Positions 42,544 through 52,623 of a stretch of DNA of 64,000 nt are shown here, piece by piece. Position numbers and translations under genes: made by a program. Below the pieces are notes generated by a model, which saw only the letters and a list, made by a program, of their open reading frames with translations, ran no database searches and was not told the DNA's origin. Origin of the DNA: Gelria sp. Kuro-4 (GTDB lineage: Bacteria; Bacillota; DTU030; DUMP01); assembly GCF_019668485.1 (NCBI RefSeq), contig NZ_AP024619.1, positions 2,659,757 through 2,723,756 of the forward strand. The letters run 5' to 3'. Within the stretch, counting starts at the first letter, position 1; every line of letters begins with the position of its first letter.

Positions 42544-43221
42544 CTAGGCTTCAAGAAGCCGTCCTTCCAGGCCCAGGAGGGTACGCTTTTCGCCATTTAC
42601 CAGGTGCCGGCAGACCATGTTCTCGGTCCGCGCCGCATCGTGCGCCCGCAGCGCAGCAACTATGGCCAGGTGCTCGCGCGTCGCCTGTTGGATCACCTCC
42701 CGGCGCAGGGTAGGGATATTCTCTTCGGAAAAGTAGCGCATCCGGAGGGAACTCAGCTTCACCCGATCCAGGATCTCCATGAGAACGCCGTTGGTCAGGT
42801 GTTTCACCAACAGCTCATGGAGCTCCAGGTCGGACTCGGTGTAAAGGTCGAACTCCTCCGGCCGGGCCAGAACGCGCTGCAGCTTATCCTCCAAAGCATC
42901 CAGTTCCTCTACCGAGCAGCGCTCGGCGGCCGTGCGCGCCGCGTAGGGCTCGAGGAGGCGCCTGACCTCCCAGATGTGGCGGACGTCCGCCGGCGTGATC
43001 GAGGTCACCTGCGCGCCCCGGTTGGGGATAAGGCGCACCAGGCCGATCCCCTCCAGGCGCACCAATGCCTCGCGCACCGGCGTGGTGCTCACGCCGAACT
43101 CGGCCGCCAGCTTGTCGATGGGGAGCTCCTCGCCCGGTCGGTACCTGTTGGTCAGGATGGCCTCCTTGAGCGCCTGGAAAAGCTGCTCGCGCAGTGAATG
43201 AAAGAAAATCCTACCCTGCAC
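42544..43221 (-). CDS. GntR-family (FadR/FCD) regulator of the kor operon
   Basis: 225 residues. N-terminal winged helix (LREQLFQALKEAILTNRYRPGEE begins it; DKLAAEFGVSTTPVREALVRLEGIGLVRL) and an all-helical FCD effector domain (about 80-215; Asp/His metal-type ligands in YTESDLELHELLVKHLTN and TREHLAIVAALRAHD). The GTG start at 43219-43221 has AGGAGGAAGG upstream. It heads the operon with korDABC-sucCD, which it probably controls in response to a carboxylate. It resembles the GntR at 58488-59210. Confidence 0.93.
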   Translation of the reverse strand: MQGRIFFHSLREQLFQALKEAILTNRYRPGEELPIDKLAAEFGVSTTPVREALVRLEGIGLVRLIPNRGAQVTSITPADVRHIWEVRRLLEPYAARTAAERCSVEELDALEDKLQRVLARPEEFDLYTESDLELHELLVKHLTNGVLMEILDRVKLSSLRMRYFSEENIPTLRREVIQQATREHLAIVAALRAHDAARTENMVCRHLVNGEKRTLLGLEGRLLEA

Positions 43222-43252
43222 GCAACCTTCCTCCTAATTTTATCTCGGCTAC

Positions 43253-43281
43253 ATTGTATAGTTGTTTTTCTTCTCCGTCAA
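43253..43281 (-). promoter_or_regulatory. Sigma-A promoter of gntR-kor operon, with shared element at -10
   Basis: Minus strand -35 TTGACG (43276-43281), 17-bp spacer, -10 TACAAT (43253-43258). The -10 region and bases after it (43244-43258) match 13 of 15 bases with the -10 region before tctC at 58420-58434. Confidence 0.85.
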
Positions 43282-43327
43282 TATATCATCGATGCAGTTC
43301 GCCGGCCGCCGGCGGCGCAAAACGCCA

Positions 43328-44287
43328 CTAGGCTTGGACCGCCGGGCGGTTGACCACGTTCAGCGGCTCTTCGCCGCGCTCCACCCGCTCGATGTTGGCA
43401 TAGGCCGTCTTAAGGACGCGCGTGTCGGCGTCGCGCGTGGCCGCGCCGACGTGGGGCGTACAGAGGAAGTTGGGCAGGGCAAGAAGCGGGCTGGTCGCCG
43501 GAAGCGGCGGCTCCGCCACCACATCCAGCGCCGCACCGGCGATCCAACCCTCGCGGAGGGCGGTGAGGAGGGCGGCCTCATCCACAATGGAGCCGCGCGC
43601 CGTGTTGATGAGGATGGCGCTGGGCTTCATGCTCCTGAGCTCCGCCGCACCGATCAGCCCCCGCGTTTCGGCCGTAAGCGGGATGTGAAGGCTCACGATG
43701 TCGCTGGTCCTGAGGAGCTCGGGAAGCGAAACCGCACGTATGCCGGGCGTCTCCTCCGGCGGGAGCGGGTGCCGCCGGTAGTAAACCACTTCCATCTCAA
43801 AGGCCAGGGCACGCTCGGCCACCGCCCGGCCGATGTCCCCCAGGCCCACCAGGCCCAAGCGCTTCCCCGCCAGTTCATAGCAGTAGGGACGGTGCCGCCA
43901 CATGTTCCACTCCCCGGCCCGCGTTTCAGCCGCCAGGGCCGGCAGGTGGCGGTAGAGGCTGAGCGCCAGGCCGAACACCAGCTCCGCCACCGACACCTTG
44001 TTCGCCCCCGGGGTGCGCGCCACGATGATCCCGCGCCGGCTGGCCGCGGCCACGTCGATGTTGTCATAGCCCGCACCCAGCTTGTGAATGAGCCTGAGGC
44101 GCGGCGCCCGGTCCATCACCGCCGCGGTGACCGGCGCCGTATTCACCGTCAGGTACCGCGTGGCCGTCAGTTCCACCTCCCACTGCGGTTCTTCCGGCGT
44201 AACCAGCCGGAAGCCCGGCGGCAAAACCGCCAGGAAGATCTCCTTGAGTTCCGGGCTGATGCGATCCATGTGTACAATCGTCGGCAA
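43328..44287 (-). CDS. D-2-hydroxyacid dehydrogenase, second copy
   Basis: 319 residues with a canonical NAD motif (LGLVGLGDIGRAVAERAL) and catalytic Arg, Glu and His segments (LIHKLGAGYDNIDVAAA lacks the Arg-Asn of the first copy; PHVGAATRDADTR). ILINTARGSIVDEAALLTAL is family-typical. The start is TTG 44285-44287 with GGGAGGG 8 nt upstream. It stands between the TAXI-TRAP permease and the gntR promoter, 73 bp after the permease gene, so it may act on the imported hydroxy acid. Confidence 0.88.
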   Translation of the reverse strand: MPTIVHMDRISPELKEIFLAVLPPGFRLVTPEEPQWEVELTATRYLTVNTAPVTAAVMDRAPRLRLIHKLGAGYDNIDVAAASRRGIIVARTPGANKVSVAELVFGLALSLYRHLPALAAETRAGEWNMWRHRPYCYELAGKRLGLVGLGDIGRAVAERALAFEMEVVYYRRHPLPPEETPGIRAVSLPELLRTSDIVSLHIPLTAETRGLIGAAELRSMKPSAILINTARGSIVDEAALLTALREGWIAGAALDVVAEPPLPATSPLLALPNFLCTPHVGAATRDADTRVLKTAYANIERVERGEEPLNVVNRPAVQA

Positions 44288-44359
44288 CAGTTATACCCTC
44301 CCTAAGAAAACCATTCGCCCTTCACCAGGCTGATTCCTGGTTCCGCAAGGCCTCGTTTG

Positions 44360-46309
44360 CTAAAGAACGTAGTTTATGCCCTGCCGGCGCGCACTGCCGC
44401 GCTGCAGGAGATAGATGACCACAAAGAGCGTCAAACCGACGATGTCAGTCAAGCTCCCCGGATCGATAAGCATGAGACCACCTAAAGCCAGGGCGGCGCG
44501 CTCCGGCAGGCCCGCCTGCTTGAGCAGCCAGCCCTGCACCGCCGCCTCCAAGGCCAACATACCGATGACCGCTCCCACCGCCACACGCAGGGCGCCGAAG
44601 ACAGTGGTATTAATGAGCAGCAGCTGCGGTGACATGACGAAGATATACGGTACCAGGAAAGCGCCGATGGCCAGCTTGGTGGCATTGACCCCCGTCGCCA
44701 TCGGCTCACCCTTGGCTATACCCGCCCCTGCATAAGCCGCCAGGGCTACCGGTGGAGTCAGGTCGGCCACGATGCCGAAGTAGAACACGAACATGTGCGC
44801 AGCAAGGAGTGGAACCCCCAGGTGGATCAAAGCCGGTGAGGCGATGGTGGAGGTGATGACGTAGTTGGCCGTGGTGGGCGAGCCCATACCGAGGATCAGC
44901 GAAGCGATCATCGCGAAGAACATGGTGAGAAGCAGGTTGCCGTGCGCCAGGGTCACCAGCCCGTTGGCCAGCTTAAGTCCCAGACCGGTCAGGGTGACCG
45001 AGCCGATGATCATGCCGGCGGCGGCCGTGGCCGCAGCCACGCCCAAAGCCCCGCGCGCCCCCTGCTCCAGGGCATCCAGGACGTCCTTCGGTTTGAGGCG
45101 CGTCTTGGGCGAGATGGAGCTGACAAGGATCGCCAGAACCATGGCCAGGAGCGCTGCCTTGGTGGGGGTGGCGCCCGACGCCATGATCACGATCAGGCCC
45201 AGGATGGGAATAAGCAGCAGACCCCGTTCCCGCAGGACCTTGCCCAGCCGCGGCACCTGCTCTTCGGGCAGCCCGGTCAGTCCTGTGCGCCGCGCCTCCA
45301 GGTGAACACCGATGCCGACGCCTGTAAAGTAAAGCAGCGCGGGAATAACGGCCGCCAGGGCCACGCGGGCGTAAGGAATCCCCGTGAATTCGGCCATCAG
45401 AAAGGCCGCCGCCCCCATGATGGGCGGCATAATCTGTCCACCGGTGGACGCCGCCGCCTCGACGGCACCGGCGAAATTGGCTTTGTAGCCGATGCTCTTC
45501 ATCAAAGGGATGGTGAAGCTCCCCGTACCAACCACGTTGGCCACCGAGCTGCCGGAAATCGTCCCCTGCATGGCACTGGCGATCACCGCCACCTTGGCCG
45601 GACCGCCCACCGCCCGCCCGGCCACGGCGTTGGCCAGGTCGATGATGAACTGCCCGATGCCCGTCTTCTCGAGGAAGGCCCCAAAGAGGATGAAGAGGAA
45701 AACAAAGGTGGAGGATACACCCAAAGGAATGCCCAATATCCCTTCGGTGGTGAAGAACATGTGGCTGATGATACGTTCCACCGAAAAGCCGCGGTGGGAA
45801 AGAAAGCCCGGCAGGTATGGACCCACGTACGCATAGAGCACAAAGAGGGCGGCGATGGCCGTGATCGGTAGCCCGACAATGCGCCGAGCTGCTTCCAGGA
45901 CCAGAAGAACAGCAATTGCACCTACGACAAGGTCCGGCTTTGTGGCGTCGCCGGCGCGCATGAGAATGTCCTGGTAATTGATGATCCAGTAGAGATTCAC
46001 TCCGGCTCCCAAGAGCGCCAGCACCACATCCAACCAATACATACTCACAAAGGCCCGCCGGCTCTTCCTGTTACTAGGATAGAGAAGAAAGATGAGCGCC
46101 AGGGCGAAGCCCAGGTGCCAGGTGCGCTGGAGCTGTGCCGGCAGCACACCGAACACCGCGGTATAGAGCTGATACACGGACATGGCGACGGCCAGGCAGC
46201 GAATGACCCGGGCCCACGTCCCTGCGAGCCGCCGGTAATTGGATTCCATATCGACTTTGGCCCGTACTTCTTCGATGTCTTTCTCCGTAAGCTCCTTAAA
46301 CTCCTCCAT
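44360..46309 (-). CDS. TRAP transporter fused permease (DctQ-DctM fusion, TAXI type)
   Basis: 649 residues. The first about 130 residues give four membrane helices (DctQ-like) and the rest the large DctM-like permease (GSSVANVVGTGSFTIPLMKSIG region; GGQIMPPIMGAAAFLMAEFTG; LGMGSPTTANYVITSTIASPAL). The ATG at 46307-46309 overlaps the DUF1850 stop by one base and has GGGGG 7 nt upstream. It works with the TAXI binding protein at 46925-47944 to import a carboxylate with Na+. Confidence 0.93.
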   Translation of the reverse strand: MEEFKELTEKDIEEVRAKVDMESNYRRLAGTWARVIRCLAVAMSVYQLYTAVFGVLPAQLQRTWHLGFALALIFLLYPSNRKSRRAFVSMYWLDVVLALLGAGVNLYWIINYQDILMRAGDATKPDLVVGAIAVLLVLEAARRIVGLPITAIAALFVLYAYVGPYLPGFLSHRGFSVERIISHMFFTTEGILGIPLGVSSTFVFLFILFGAFLEKTGIGQFIIDLANAVAGRAVGGPAKVAVIASAMQGTISGSSVANVVGTGSFTIPLMKSIGYKANFAGAVEAAASTGGQIMPPIMGAAAFLMAEFTGIPYARVALAAVIPALLYFTGVGIGVHLEARRTGLTGLPEEQVPRLGKVLRERGLLLIPILGLIVIMASGATPTKAALLAMVLAILVSSISPKTRLKPKDVLDALEQGARGALGVAAATAAAGMIIGSVTLTGLGLKLANGLVTLAHGNLLLTMFFAMIASLILGMGSPTTANYVITSTIASPALIHLGVPLLAAHMFVFYFGIVADLTPPVALAAYAGAGIAKGEPMATGVNATKLAIGAFLVPYIFVMSPQLLLINTTVFGALRVAVGAVIGMLALEAAVQGWLLKQAGLPERAALALGGLMLIDPGSLTDIVGLTLFVVIYLLQRGSARRQGINYVL

Positions 46310-46860
46310 CACTCAACCCCCTTTTGTGCGGGTGCCGGTTTTTGCGACAACAGCAGCCACCTTAGGTGGTTGTACGCTAGAACCCAGCGGGGGTGCCGGC
46401 CGACCTGCAGGCGAATCGCCGTGCCCGGGGGTGCCAGCCTGGCCAGGGGCAGACTGCGGCCCTGATAGATGAGCCTGTGCTCGGCCACCCAGCCTATCGC
46501 CATTACCACCTCAGGGAAAACGCGGTTCATATTGGTGAGAATGTACTTGCCGTCCTTTAGTTCGAATTTCATGCCGGGGTCGGGACCGTACGGCAGCCCC
46601 GTTCCGTTCATGTCCCAGATGGTTGCGTCCACAACCAGCGCACCCTGGGGCGCCAGGTGCAGCTTTTCTTCCACCGGACGGCGGGCGATGGAGTGCAGGT
46701 ACCAGATGGTAAACGGCTCATTGTAGTGTATCGGGAGCGCCAGGAAAAGCTCCTGGGAGTCTCGCTGCCGTATGTCCAGGCTGGGCGCAGGCAGCATGGT
46801 CCACACCGCCAGGACACAGGCGCATCCTATTGCCATAATATTCCAGAGGTGTTTATTCAT
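46309..46860 (-). CDS. DUF1850 protein of the TAXI-TRAP system
   Basis: 183 residues with one N-terminal membrane anchor (IMAIGCACVLAVWTML) and an extracytoplasmic domain (FTIWYLHSIARRPVEE; MKFELKDGKYIL; RLQVGRHPRWVLAYN). DUF1850 genes commonly stand between TAXI binding-protein and fused-permease genes, as here. It is probably an accessory of the transporter; its exact role is unknown. Confidence 0.88.
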   Translation of the reverse strand: MNKHLWNIMAIGCACVLAVWTMLPAPSLDIRQRDSQELFLALPIHYNEPFTIWYLHSIARRPVEEKLHLAPQGALVVDATIWDMNGTGLPYGPDPGMKFELKDGKYILTNMNRVFPEVVMAIGWVAEHRLIYQGRSLPLARLAPPGTAIRLQVGRHPRWVLAYNHLRWLLLSQKPAPAQKGVE

Positions 46861-46924
46861 AGATCAGGCCGGATAGAGCCTGCTCTACCCGGCCTCCCTC
46901 CATATTCAGTCTGAGCCGGCCGCC

Positions 46925-47944
46925 TTACTTCTGGACGCTCATTCCTTTCTCCTGGTAGTACTTGACTGCTCCCGGATGAAGCGGAATGGTGATTGCCTTG
47001 GCAGGATTATTGGGATCCATGTAGTTGGCTTTTGCGTTGGCCTGCGCCAAGGCATCCTTGTTCTCCCACAACGCCTTGGTCAGGTTGTAAACCACGTCGT
47101 CAGGCAGGTCCTGGTTGGCCACCAGCACGGCCTGGACAGCTACGGTATTGACATCGGCGGTCTGCCCCTGGTAGGTGTTGGCCTTGAGGGTAAACTGGCT
47201 GAAGAAAGGATACTTGGCCTGCAAGGCGGCCACGTCTTCAGCGCTGAAGGGAAGCACCCGGATCTTCTTTACAGCTGAAACGTCCTGAATGCCGGCGTTG
47301 GGAGCACCGGTGGTGAGCATAATCACGTCGATGTGATTGTCCTTGAACTGGTCGGCGGACTCGGCGTAAGAAAGGTAGAAGGGTTCGATGTCTTTGTAGG
47401 TAAGGCCGAAAGTCTCAAGGATCTGCCGCGCATTGGCCTCGTTGCCGGAGCCGGGCGCACCCACCGAAACCTTGTGGCCCTTAAGGTCCTTGATGCTTTG
47501 AATAGGGCTGTCCGCGGGAACGATGATCTGGATTACCTCCGGGTACAGGGTGGCGACGCCGCGCGCACTGTTGAGCGGCTTGTCTTTAAACGCCTCAATA
47601 CCTTTTGCCGCGTACTCGGCAATGTCGTTCTGAGTGAGGGCCAGTTCGACTTCTTTCTTGTCCAAAAGCTTCAGGTTCTCCACCGAAGCGCCCGTAGCCT
47701 GGGCAGTGACATTATACCCGGCAAGCTTGCTGTTCCAGATCTGCGCCATGGCACCGCCCAGCGGGTAGTAGGTACCCGCCGTTCCACCCGTGGCCAGGAT
47801 CATCTTGGTTCCTTGAGCCGCAGGGGCCGGCGCCTTCTCGCCCTCTTGCTCGGCCGGTGCCTGGCCCCCCTGCCCGCCGGCACAACCGCTCAGGGCGACC
47901 ACAAGGCAAAGCAACAGGATGCTGAGGACCGTACTTCTCTTCAT
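46925..47944 (-). CDS. TAXI-family TRAP transporter solute-binding lipoprotein
   Basis: 339 residues. A lipoprotein signal (LLLCLVVALSGC, Cys at about 21) is followed by an Ala/Pro/Glu linker. The TAXI binding domain follows (MILATGGTAGTYYPLGGAMAQ; VSVGAPGSGNEANARQILE; VIMLTTGAPNAGIQDVS). It captures a carboxylate or glutamate-like solute outside the membrane and delivers it to the fused permease downstream. The 221 bp before it hold no promoter I could define. Confidence 0.94.
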   Translation of the reverse strand: MKRSTVLSILLLCLVVALSGCAGGQGGQAPAEQEGEKAPAPAAQGTKMILATGGTAGTYYPLGGAMAQIWNSKLAGYNVTAQATGASVENLKLLDKKEVELALTQNDIAEYAAKGIEAFKDKPLNSARGVATLYPEVIQIIVPADSPIQSIKDLKGHKVSVGAPGSGNEANARQILETFGLTYKDIEPFYLSYAESADQFKDNHIDVIMLTTGAPNAGIQDVSAVKKIRVLPFSAEDVAALQAKYPFFSQFTLKANTYQGQTADVNTVAVQAVLVANQDLPDDVVYNLTKALWENKDALAQANAKANYMDPNNPAKAITIPLHPGAVKYYQEKGMSVQK

Positions 47945-48165
47945 GTGCTCCCCTCCCGACCTTTTTCGTACCGCTGAGAGGTCCTGTCCCTGTAAGTTGT
48001 CACCCCCTTCACAATGTCAGTGCAATGTCGCCTTATCTGGTGCATCATGATTCTTCGTTCCTTTCCGAAATCCCTGCCGCAACCCGAGCGGGAAGCATAA
48101 GCAAAATTTATTGTGCCCTATAACATTTTCTGCTCCAGAAGGAGACCTCTTACCGCAACCGTCCC

Positions 48166-49668
48166 CTATGCGCCTGCCCGCGTCTGCATCCGGCGCTCCA
48201 GAACAACCGGCGATACCAAAGACGCCACAATGAGCACCAGCAGAATCACACTGATCGGCCGGGATAAGTAGTAGCTGAGAACCGACCCTTTAGCCAAGAG
48301 CAACGACTGGCGGAACCCCAGTTCGGCCATGGGGCCGAGAATAAGACCTAGGACTACCGGTGCCGGATGGAACCCATACCTGCGCATCAAGTAACCAACA
48401 GCCCCGAAGAAAACCATGGTCCAAACGTCGAACATGTTGTTACCAATGGCGAAAGAACCTATAACGCACAAGGTTACAATGGCAGGAGCCAGAACCCGTG
48501 CCGGAACCTGGGTGACGTACGTCACATAGCGTGCGAGCAGCATGCCGGCTACACCCATGAGAATGTTGGCCAAGATAAAGCCAACCATGGCCGTGTAGGT
48601 GATTTCGCCGTATTTGGTAAATAGCTCGCGTCCGGGGATGAGGCCGTGAATCATCAGCCCGCCCAACAAAACCGCCGCAGTGGCGCTCCCAGGAATGCCC
48701 AGCGTGAAGAGTGGAATGAGCGCGCCTCCGGTTACAGCGTTGTTAGCGGCCTCCGGACCGGCAACACCCTCAATGGCACCTTGACCGAACTTCTCCGGAT
48801 GCCGCGAAAAGCGTTTCGCCTCGTTGTACCCCACCCAGGAGGCTATGTCGCCGCCGGCCCCGGGCAGCATGCCGATAATGACCCCAATTATTGAGGAACG
48901 CAAAATGGTGTTCTTAACGGCGTTAACTTCGCTCAACGGGGGGAGAAAACGCCAATCACGGATTTCGTTCGTCGCGCGGTGCTGTTCCTGCCGCGCCGTC
49001 TCGCTCATAATGAAAACCTGGCTTAGGGAAAACAGCCCGATCATGGCCGGTACCAAGGAAACCCCGGACTCTAGAGAAGTAACTCCGAAGGTGAACCGTG
49101 GGAAGCCTGTGTTTACGTCTACGCCGATGGTCCCTACCAAGAGGCCGAACACTGCAGAGATTAAGCCCTTCACCAGTGAGCCCGAAGCCAGGCTGCTGAT
49201 GACCGACAAGCCAAACAGCGCCAGGAGGAAATACTCGGGAGGGCCGAACTTCAGCGATATCATGGAAAGGGGCGGTGCCAAAAGGAGGAGGAAGAATGAA
49301 CTGATCAGCCCGCCGACCATGGAAGAGTACGTTGAGATCCGGATGGCGGTGCCTGCTTTCCCCTGCTGGGTAAGAGCATAACCGTCAATAGCGGTGGCCG
49401 CTGAGGCCGGAGTCCCCGGGGTGTGCAGGAGAATTGCAGAAATGGAACCCCCATAGATGGCCGATGTGTATATGGCCATCAGCATAAGAATGCCCGCCGC
49501 GGGGTCCATGCCGAAGGTAACAGGGACGAGGAGGGCGACACCCATGGTCGCCGTCAGACCGGGCAAGGCCCCGACAACCATCCCGCCGATGACGCCGATC
49601 GCTATTGCCGCCAGACTTTGGAAGGATAAAACATGCTTGATCACCTGAAGCAGCGTGACTTCCATCAT
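48166..49668 (-). CDS. tctA: Tripartite tricarboxylate transporter permease TctA, copy 1
   Basis: About 500 residues and 10-12 membrane segments. Signature segments are [63 protein letters not shown] and [20 protein letters not shown]. The start is uncertain among GTG 49674, ATG 49668 and ATG 49665, since the ribosome site is weak; 49668 is used. It lies 8-14 bp after tctB, which is the standard C-B-A order. Confidence 0.92.
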   Translation of the reverse strand: MMEVTLLQVIKHVLSFQSLAAIAIGVIGGMVVGALPGLTATMGVALLVPVTFGMDPAAGILMLMAIYTSAIYGGSISAILLHTPGTPASAATAIDGYALTQQGKAGTAIRISTYSSMVGGLISSFFLLLLAPPLSMISLKFGPPEYFLLALFGLSVISSLASGSLVKGLISAVFGLLVGTIGVDVNTGFPRFTFGVTSLESGVSLVPAMIGLFSLSQVFIMSETARQEQHRATNEIRDWRFLPPLSEVNAVKNTILRSSIIGVIIGMLPGAGGDIASWVGYNEAKRFSRHPEKFGQGAIEGVAGPEAANNAVTGGALIPLFTLGIPGSATAAVLLGGLMIHGLIPGRELFTKYGEITYTAMVGFILANILMGVAGMLLARYVTYVTQVPARVLAPAIVTLCVIGSFAIGNNMFDVWTMVFFGAVGYLMRRYGFHPAPVVLGLILGPMAELGFRQSLLLAKGSVLSYYLSRPISVILLVLIVASLVSPVVLERRMQTRAGA

Positions 49669-49681
49669 TCTCACCCGCTAT

Positions 49682-50122
49682 CTAGAATAGCAACCCGTGT
49701 GGTACCGGGACGCGAAGTTCCATGATAAACAGAAAATAAATGAAAAGCATGACACCGCCGATGGCGATGAAGTACGTGCTGAGGCGCCGGACCCCCAAGT
49801 AAAACATCACGCCGGCGCTGAAAAGCACCCCTGAAACGAAAAACCCTATCACCGGCACTAGCACAACAAACGCCAGGCATGCCAGAAAGGTTACCGCGGG
49901 AGGGAGAAAAGCGGCTTGCGTCTTCCCTTCGCTTACGTTTTCAGTTTGCCGTGGCCGCTTCAAGCTTTGTACAAACATCATACCCGCCAAGAGTATCAAT
50001 GCACCCAACAGTAACTTGGGAAAGGCGTCCGTTCCTTGCGGAAAGTCGTCGGCGATGCGGTACAACCACACGCTGAAGGCTATGATTACGGCGCCGATCA
50101 CCCAATCGCTTTGCACTTTCAT
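49682..50122 (-). CDS. tctB: Tripartite tricarboxylate transporter small subunit TctB, copy 1
   Basis: 146 residues, four predicted membrane helices (VIGAVIIAFSVWLYRIA; AFPKLLLGALILLAGMMFV; PAVTFLACLAFVVLVPVIGFF cut; FIAIGGVMLFIYFLFI). FPQGTDAFPKLLLGALILL is typical of TctB. The ATG at 50120-50122 follows GGGGGAG; a GTG two codons earlier lies too close to it. Confidence 0.88.
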   Translation of the reverse strand: MKVQSDWVIGAVIIAFSVWLYRIADDFPQGTDAFPKLLLGALILLAGMMFVQSLKRPRQTENVSEGKTQAAFLPPAVTFLACLAFVVLVPVIGFFVSGVLFSAGVMFYLGVRRLSTYFIAIGGVMLFIYFLFIMELRVPVPHGLLF

Positions 50123-50178
50123 AAACACTCCCCCTGGAAGAGAGGGGGCGGCCCCGGCGGCCCACCCCCGTTCAGACC

Positions 50179-51189
50179 TTACCAGCCCATCAGATCCTTA
50201 ATCCGCTGCTCCTGCGCTTTGAGGAAGCCCTGGTACTCATCGCCGTCCATGTATTTCAGCGCCAGGCCGAGTTCTTCCATTTTCTTTTGATGTTCGGGGT
50301 TCTCCAGCGCCTCCTGAATCGCCTCAGCCACCTTATCGATCACCTCTTGCGGCGTGCCGGCCGGCGCGGCGATGCCCCGGGCGGCAAAGCTTACGACGTC
50401 AATTCCCTTTTCCTTGAGTGTGGGAACGTCCGGCAGGTACTTGGACCGCTCCTCACTCAGCACCGCAAGAACGCGGATGTCTCCGTTCCTGGCCGGCCCA
50501 ACGACTTCCCCGACATTGCCCAGCAGAACGTCCACATGACCACCCAGCACCTGGGTCAGACACTCGGCAAAGCCCTTGGTTTGCACCATCTGGAACTTGG
50601 CGCCGGCTTTTCTTTCAAGCTCGAGCAAGGAGATGTGTTCGTCGCTGCCAATACCGGTAGAGGTGGCACTTAGCTCGCCGGGATGCGCTTTGGCATAGTT
50701 CATCAGTTCATCTATGTCCTTAAACTTACTGTCCTTGCGGACGGCAAACACAGTGTAGTCTAACACATGATTGGCAATGGGAGCAAAGCTTTCGAGATTG
50801 TCCTTTCTTTTCATAGCCGGATCGAGGTAGCCGATGATCATGTTCGGAATGTTAATGTAACCGATGGTATAGCCGTCGGGCTTGGCTTGAGCCAACTGGG
50901 TCCAGCCCACCCAGCCGCCGCCTCCGGTGACGTTAACCACCGTAACCGGCTGTCCCAGTTTTTTCTCCAAGTACGGCGTCAGGAGTCTTGCCCCGACATC
51001 GGTGCCGCCGCCGGCGGCGTAGGAGACGATCAACTGAATAGGTCTATTCGGATACTGCTCCCCCGTCGTTTCCCCCTTTTTCTCCTGCCCCGCCGGCTCC
51101 TGGGCCGTCGGTTGACTGCTGCACCCCGCTACCAGTGCAGCAATGAGCACACTGACCAGAACTGTTAGAAAAAGCTTGGTTCTCCGCAC
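50179..51189 (-). CDS. tctC: Tripartite tricarboxylate transporter substrate-binding lipoprotein TctC, copy 1
   Basis: 336 residues. Signal peptide with lipobox LVAGC (Cys 23), then the TctC domain (YPNRPIQLIVSYAAGGGTDVGARLL; VVNVTGGGGWVGWTQLA; RGIAAPAGTPQEVIDKVAEA). Captures a carboxylate for TctAB. It lies between larA and tctB, so the ligand is plausibly the 2-hydroxy acid that LarA epimerises. Confidence 0.93.
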   Translation of the reverse strand: MRRTKLFLTVLVSVLIAALVAGCSSQPTAQEPAGQEKKGETTGEQYPNRPIQLIVSYAAGGGTDVGARLLTPYLEKKLGQPVTVVNVTGGGGWVGWTQLAQAKPDGYTIGYINIPNMIIGYLDPAMKRKDNLESFAPIANHVLDYTVFAVRKDSKFKDIDELMNYAKAHPGELSATSTGIGSDEHISLLELERKAGAKFQMVQTKGFAECLTQVLGGHVDVLLGNVGEVVGPARNGDIRVLAVLSEERSKYLPDVPTLKEKGIDVVSFAARGIAAPAGTPQEVIDKVAEAIQEALENPEHQKKMEELGLALKYMDGDEYQGFLKAQEQRIKDLMGW

Positions 51190-51321
51190 CCCTGTCCCCT
51201 CCTTCAGTCAACATCTTCTGTTGCTCCGCCCCGCTGGCCACCTTTATCTCTTTAAAGCAAGCTCTTCACCCCCCTCCCCTCTAACAGACTTGCGGCTCCT
51301 TTCCCGGGGCGGGTTTTGCCT

Positions 51322-52623
51322 TTACCCTCCCTGGCCCACGGAAATCACCATGCGGTGGGTGCCGTTGAGGACAAGCACTTTGGCCGCCGCACCGTAGCGT
51401 TTAAGTTCGCGGTCCAGTGCCTCCTGGGCACTTGCTACAGCTTCCATGTGGATGGCCTTGATTTGCTCGGGGTCCATCTTCGACTGGGCCATGATCACTC
51501 GGTGTTGTTTGAGCACTTGTGCCACGCCGTACGCCCGGTGGTGGCCCGGCTTGCGTTCAGGCAGGCTTTCTACCCGCGCCATCACTTCATCGGGGGTGGC
51601 TGCTTCTTTTAGGGTGTTGTAGAAAACTTCGTTGTAGATTCCTTCCTCCATGGGTGAAACAGCGATAATTGCACCTCCGGGCCGAACGCAGGAACGTCCC
51701 ACCGCCGCTCCGGCCACGGCGCAGACGCCCAGCGCGCTGATGTGGTAGATGTTGCCGTCCTTGGGGTAGCCGGTGGCAACCACAACAATATCGGCCGGTT
51801 CCGGGATGTTCACCAGGAAGTCCCCTTGCAAGCCGGCGACTATTTGGCCGTGGGCCGCCTGTACCTCGCCGGCCGCCACCTGAACCAGGCTGCCGTCGTC
51901 CTCGCGTGTAACCCCGTTCACAATGAAATCGAGGCCGACCATCTGCGCCACTTCGAGGGCGGACTGGTAAAACGGATTGCCGGCCGTGTTACCATAGCGA
52001 CACTGCGGGTGGTTTATCGTCGCCGGCGAGTGGGAGGCCCCTATTGTTCTGCAGCCGGCGATCCCAACCGCCATCATCTTAGGCCCGCCGCTGAAACCGG
52101 CAAAGGGGTGGGGGAGCACCGTTCCTACGGCAATCTTGAGGTCCGCCCGTGTAAAGAGGGTATTAACCTCCGCCGGCACACCCAAGGACGTGGTTCCCAC
52201 ATAGTCCACCGGGCTCCGATAACAGTCGTGGTTTTCAATGCGATAGTTGTGCACAATCTCAGGTCCCAGCTTTGCCTCCAGCTCTGCCATCGTGGCCGGC
52301 GGGTGTGAACCAACGCCCACCAGGATGGCAACATCTTCCCGGCGCATTCCGCCCGCTTCGAGCTCCTCCAATAATACCGGCATCACCACCCGCTCTATAT
52401 TGGGTCGTGAAGCGTCGGTAATGGCGACGCAGGCGGTTTTCTTGCCCCGGCAGATTTCCACCAGCGGCCTGGCCCCCACCGGGTTCCTAAGGGCCGCTTG
52501 GACGGCGCGCCGGGGATCGGTCAGCGGCGGACGTTCCTTAGCAGAGTAAATCCCGGCCAGATTAGCATCGGGTACATTGAGCGGTACCGTGCCGCCTTTT
52601 CCATACAGCAGCTCAACTCGCAC
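51322..52623 (-). CDS. larA: LarA-family nickel-pincer-dependent racemase/epimerase
   Basis: 433 residues with every catalytic position of Lactobacillus plantarum LarA. Asp70 is in ITDASRPN and His107 in VGSHPPAT. His172 and Lys182 are in LPHPFAGFSGGPKMMAVG, and His198 is in IGASHSP. The spacing between the last three (10 and 16 residues) equals that of LarA His174, Lys184 and His200. LarA homologues racemise lactate, malate and other 2-hydroxy acids. The cofactor-maturation genes larB, larC and larE are not in the window. The GTG start at 52621-52623 has AAAGGTGG upstream. The adjoining TctCBA suggests an imported hydroxycarboxylate. Confidence 0.93.
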   Translation of the reverse strand: MRVELLYGKGGTVPLNVPDANLAGIYSAKERPPLTDPRRAVQAALRNPVGARPLVEICRGKKTACVAITDASRPNIERVVMPVLLEELEAGGMRREDVAILVGVGSHPPATMAELEAKLGPEIVHNYRIENHDCYRSPVDYVGTTSLGVPAEVNTLFTRADLKIAVGTVLPHPFAGFSGGPKMMAVGIAGCRTIGASHSPATINHPQCRYGNTAGNPFYQSALEVAQMVGLDFIVNGVTREDDGSLVQVAAGEVQAAHGQIVAGLQGDFLVNIPEPADIVVVATGYPKDGNIYHISALGVCAVAGAAVGRSCVRPGGAIIAVSPMEEGIYNEVFYNTLKEAATPDEVMARVESLPERKPGHHRAYGVAQVLKQHRVIMAQSKMDPEQIKAIHMEAVASAQEALDRELKRYGAAAKVLVLNGTHRMVISVGQGG

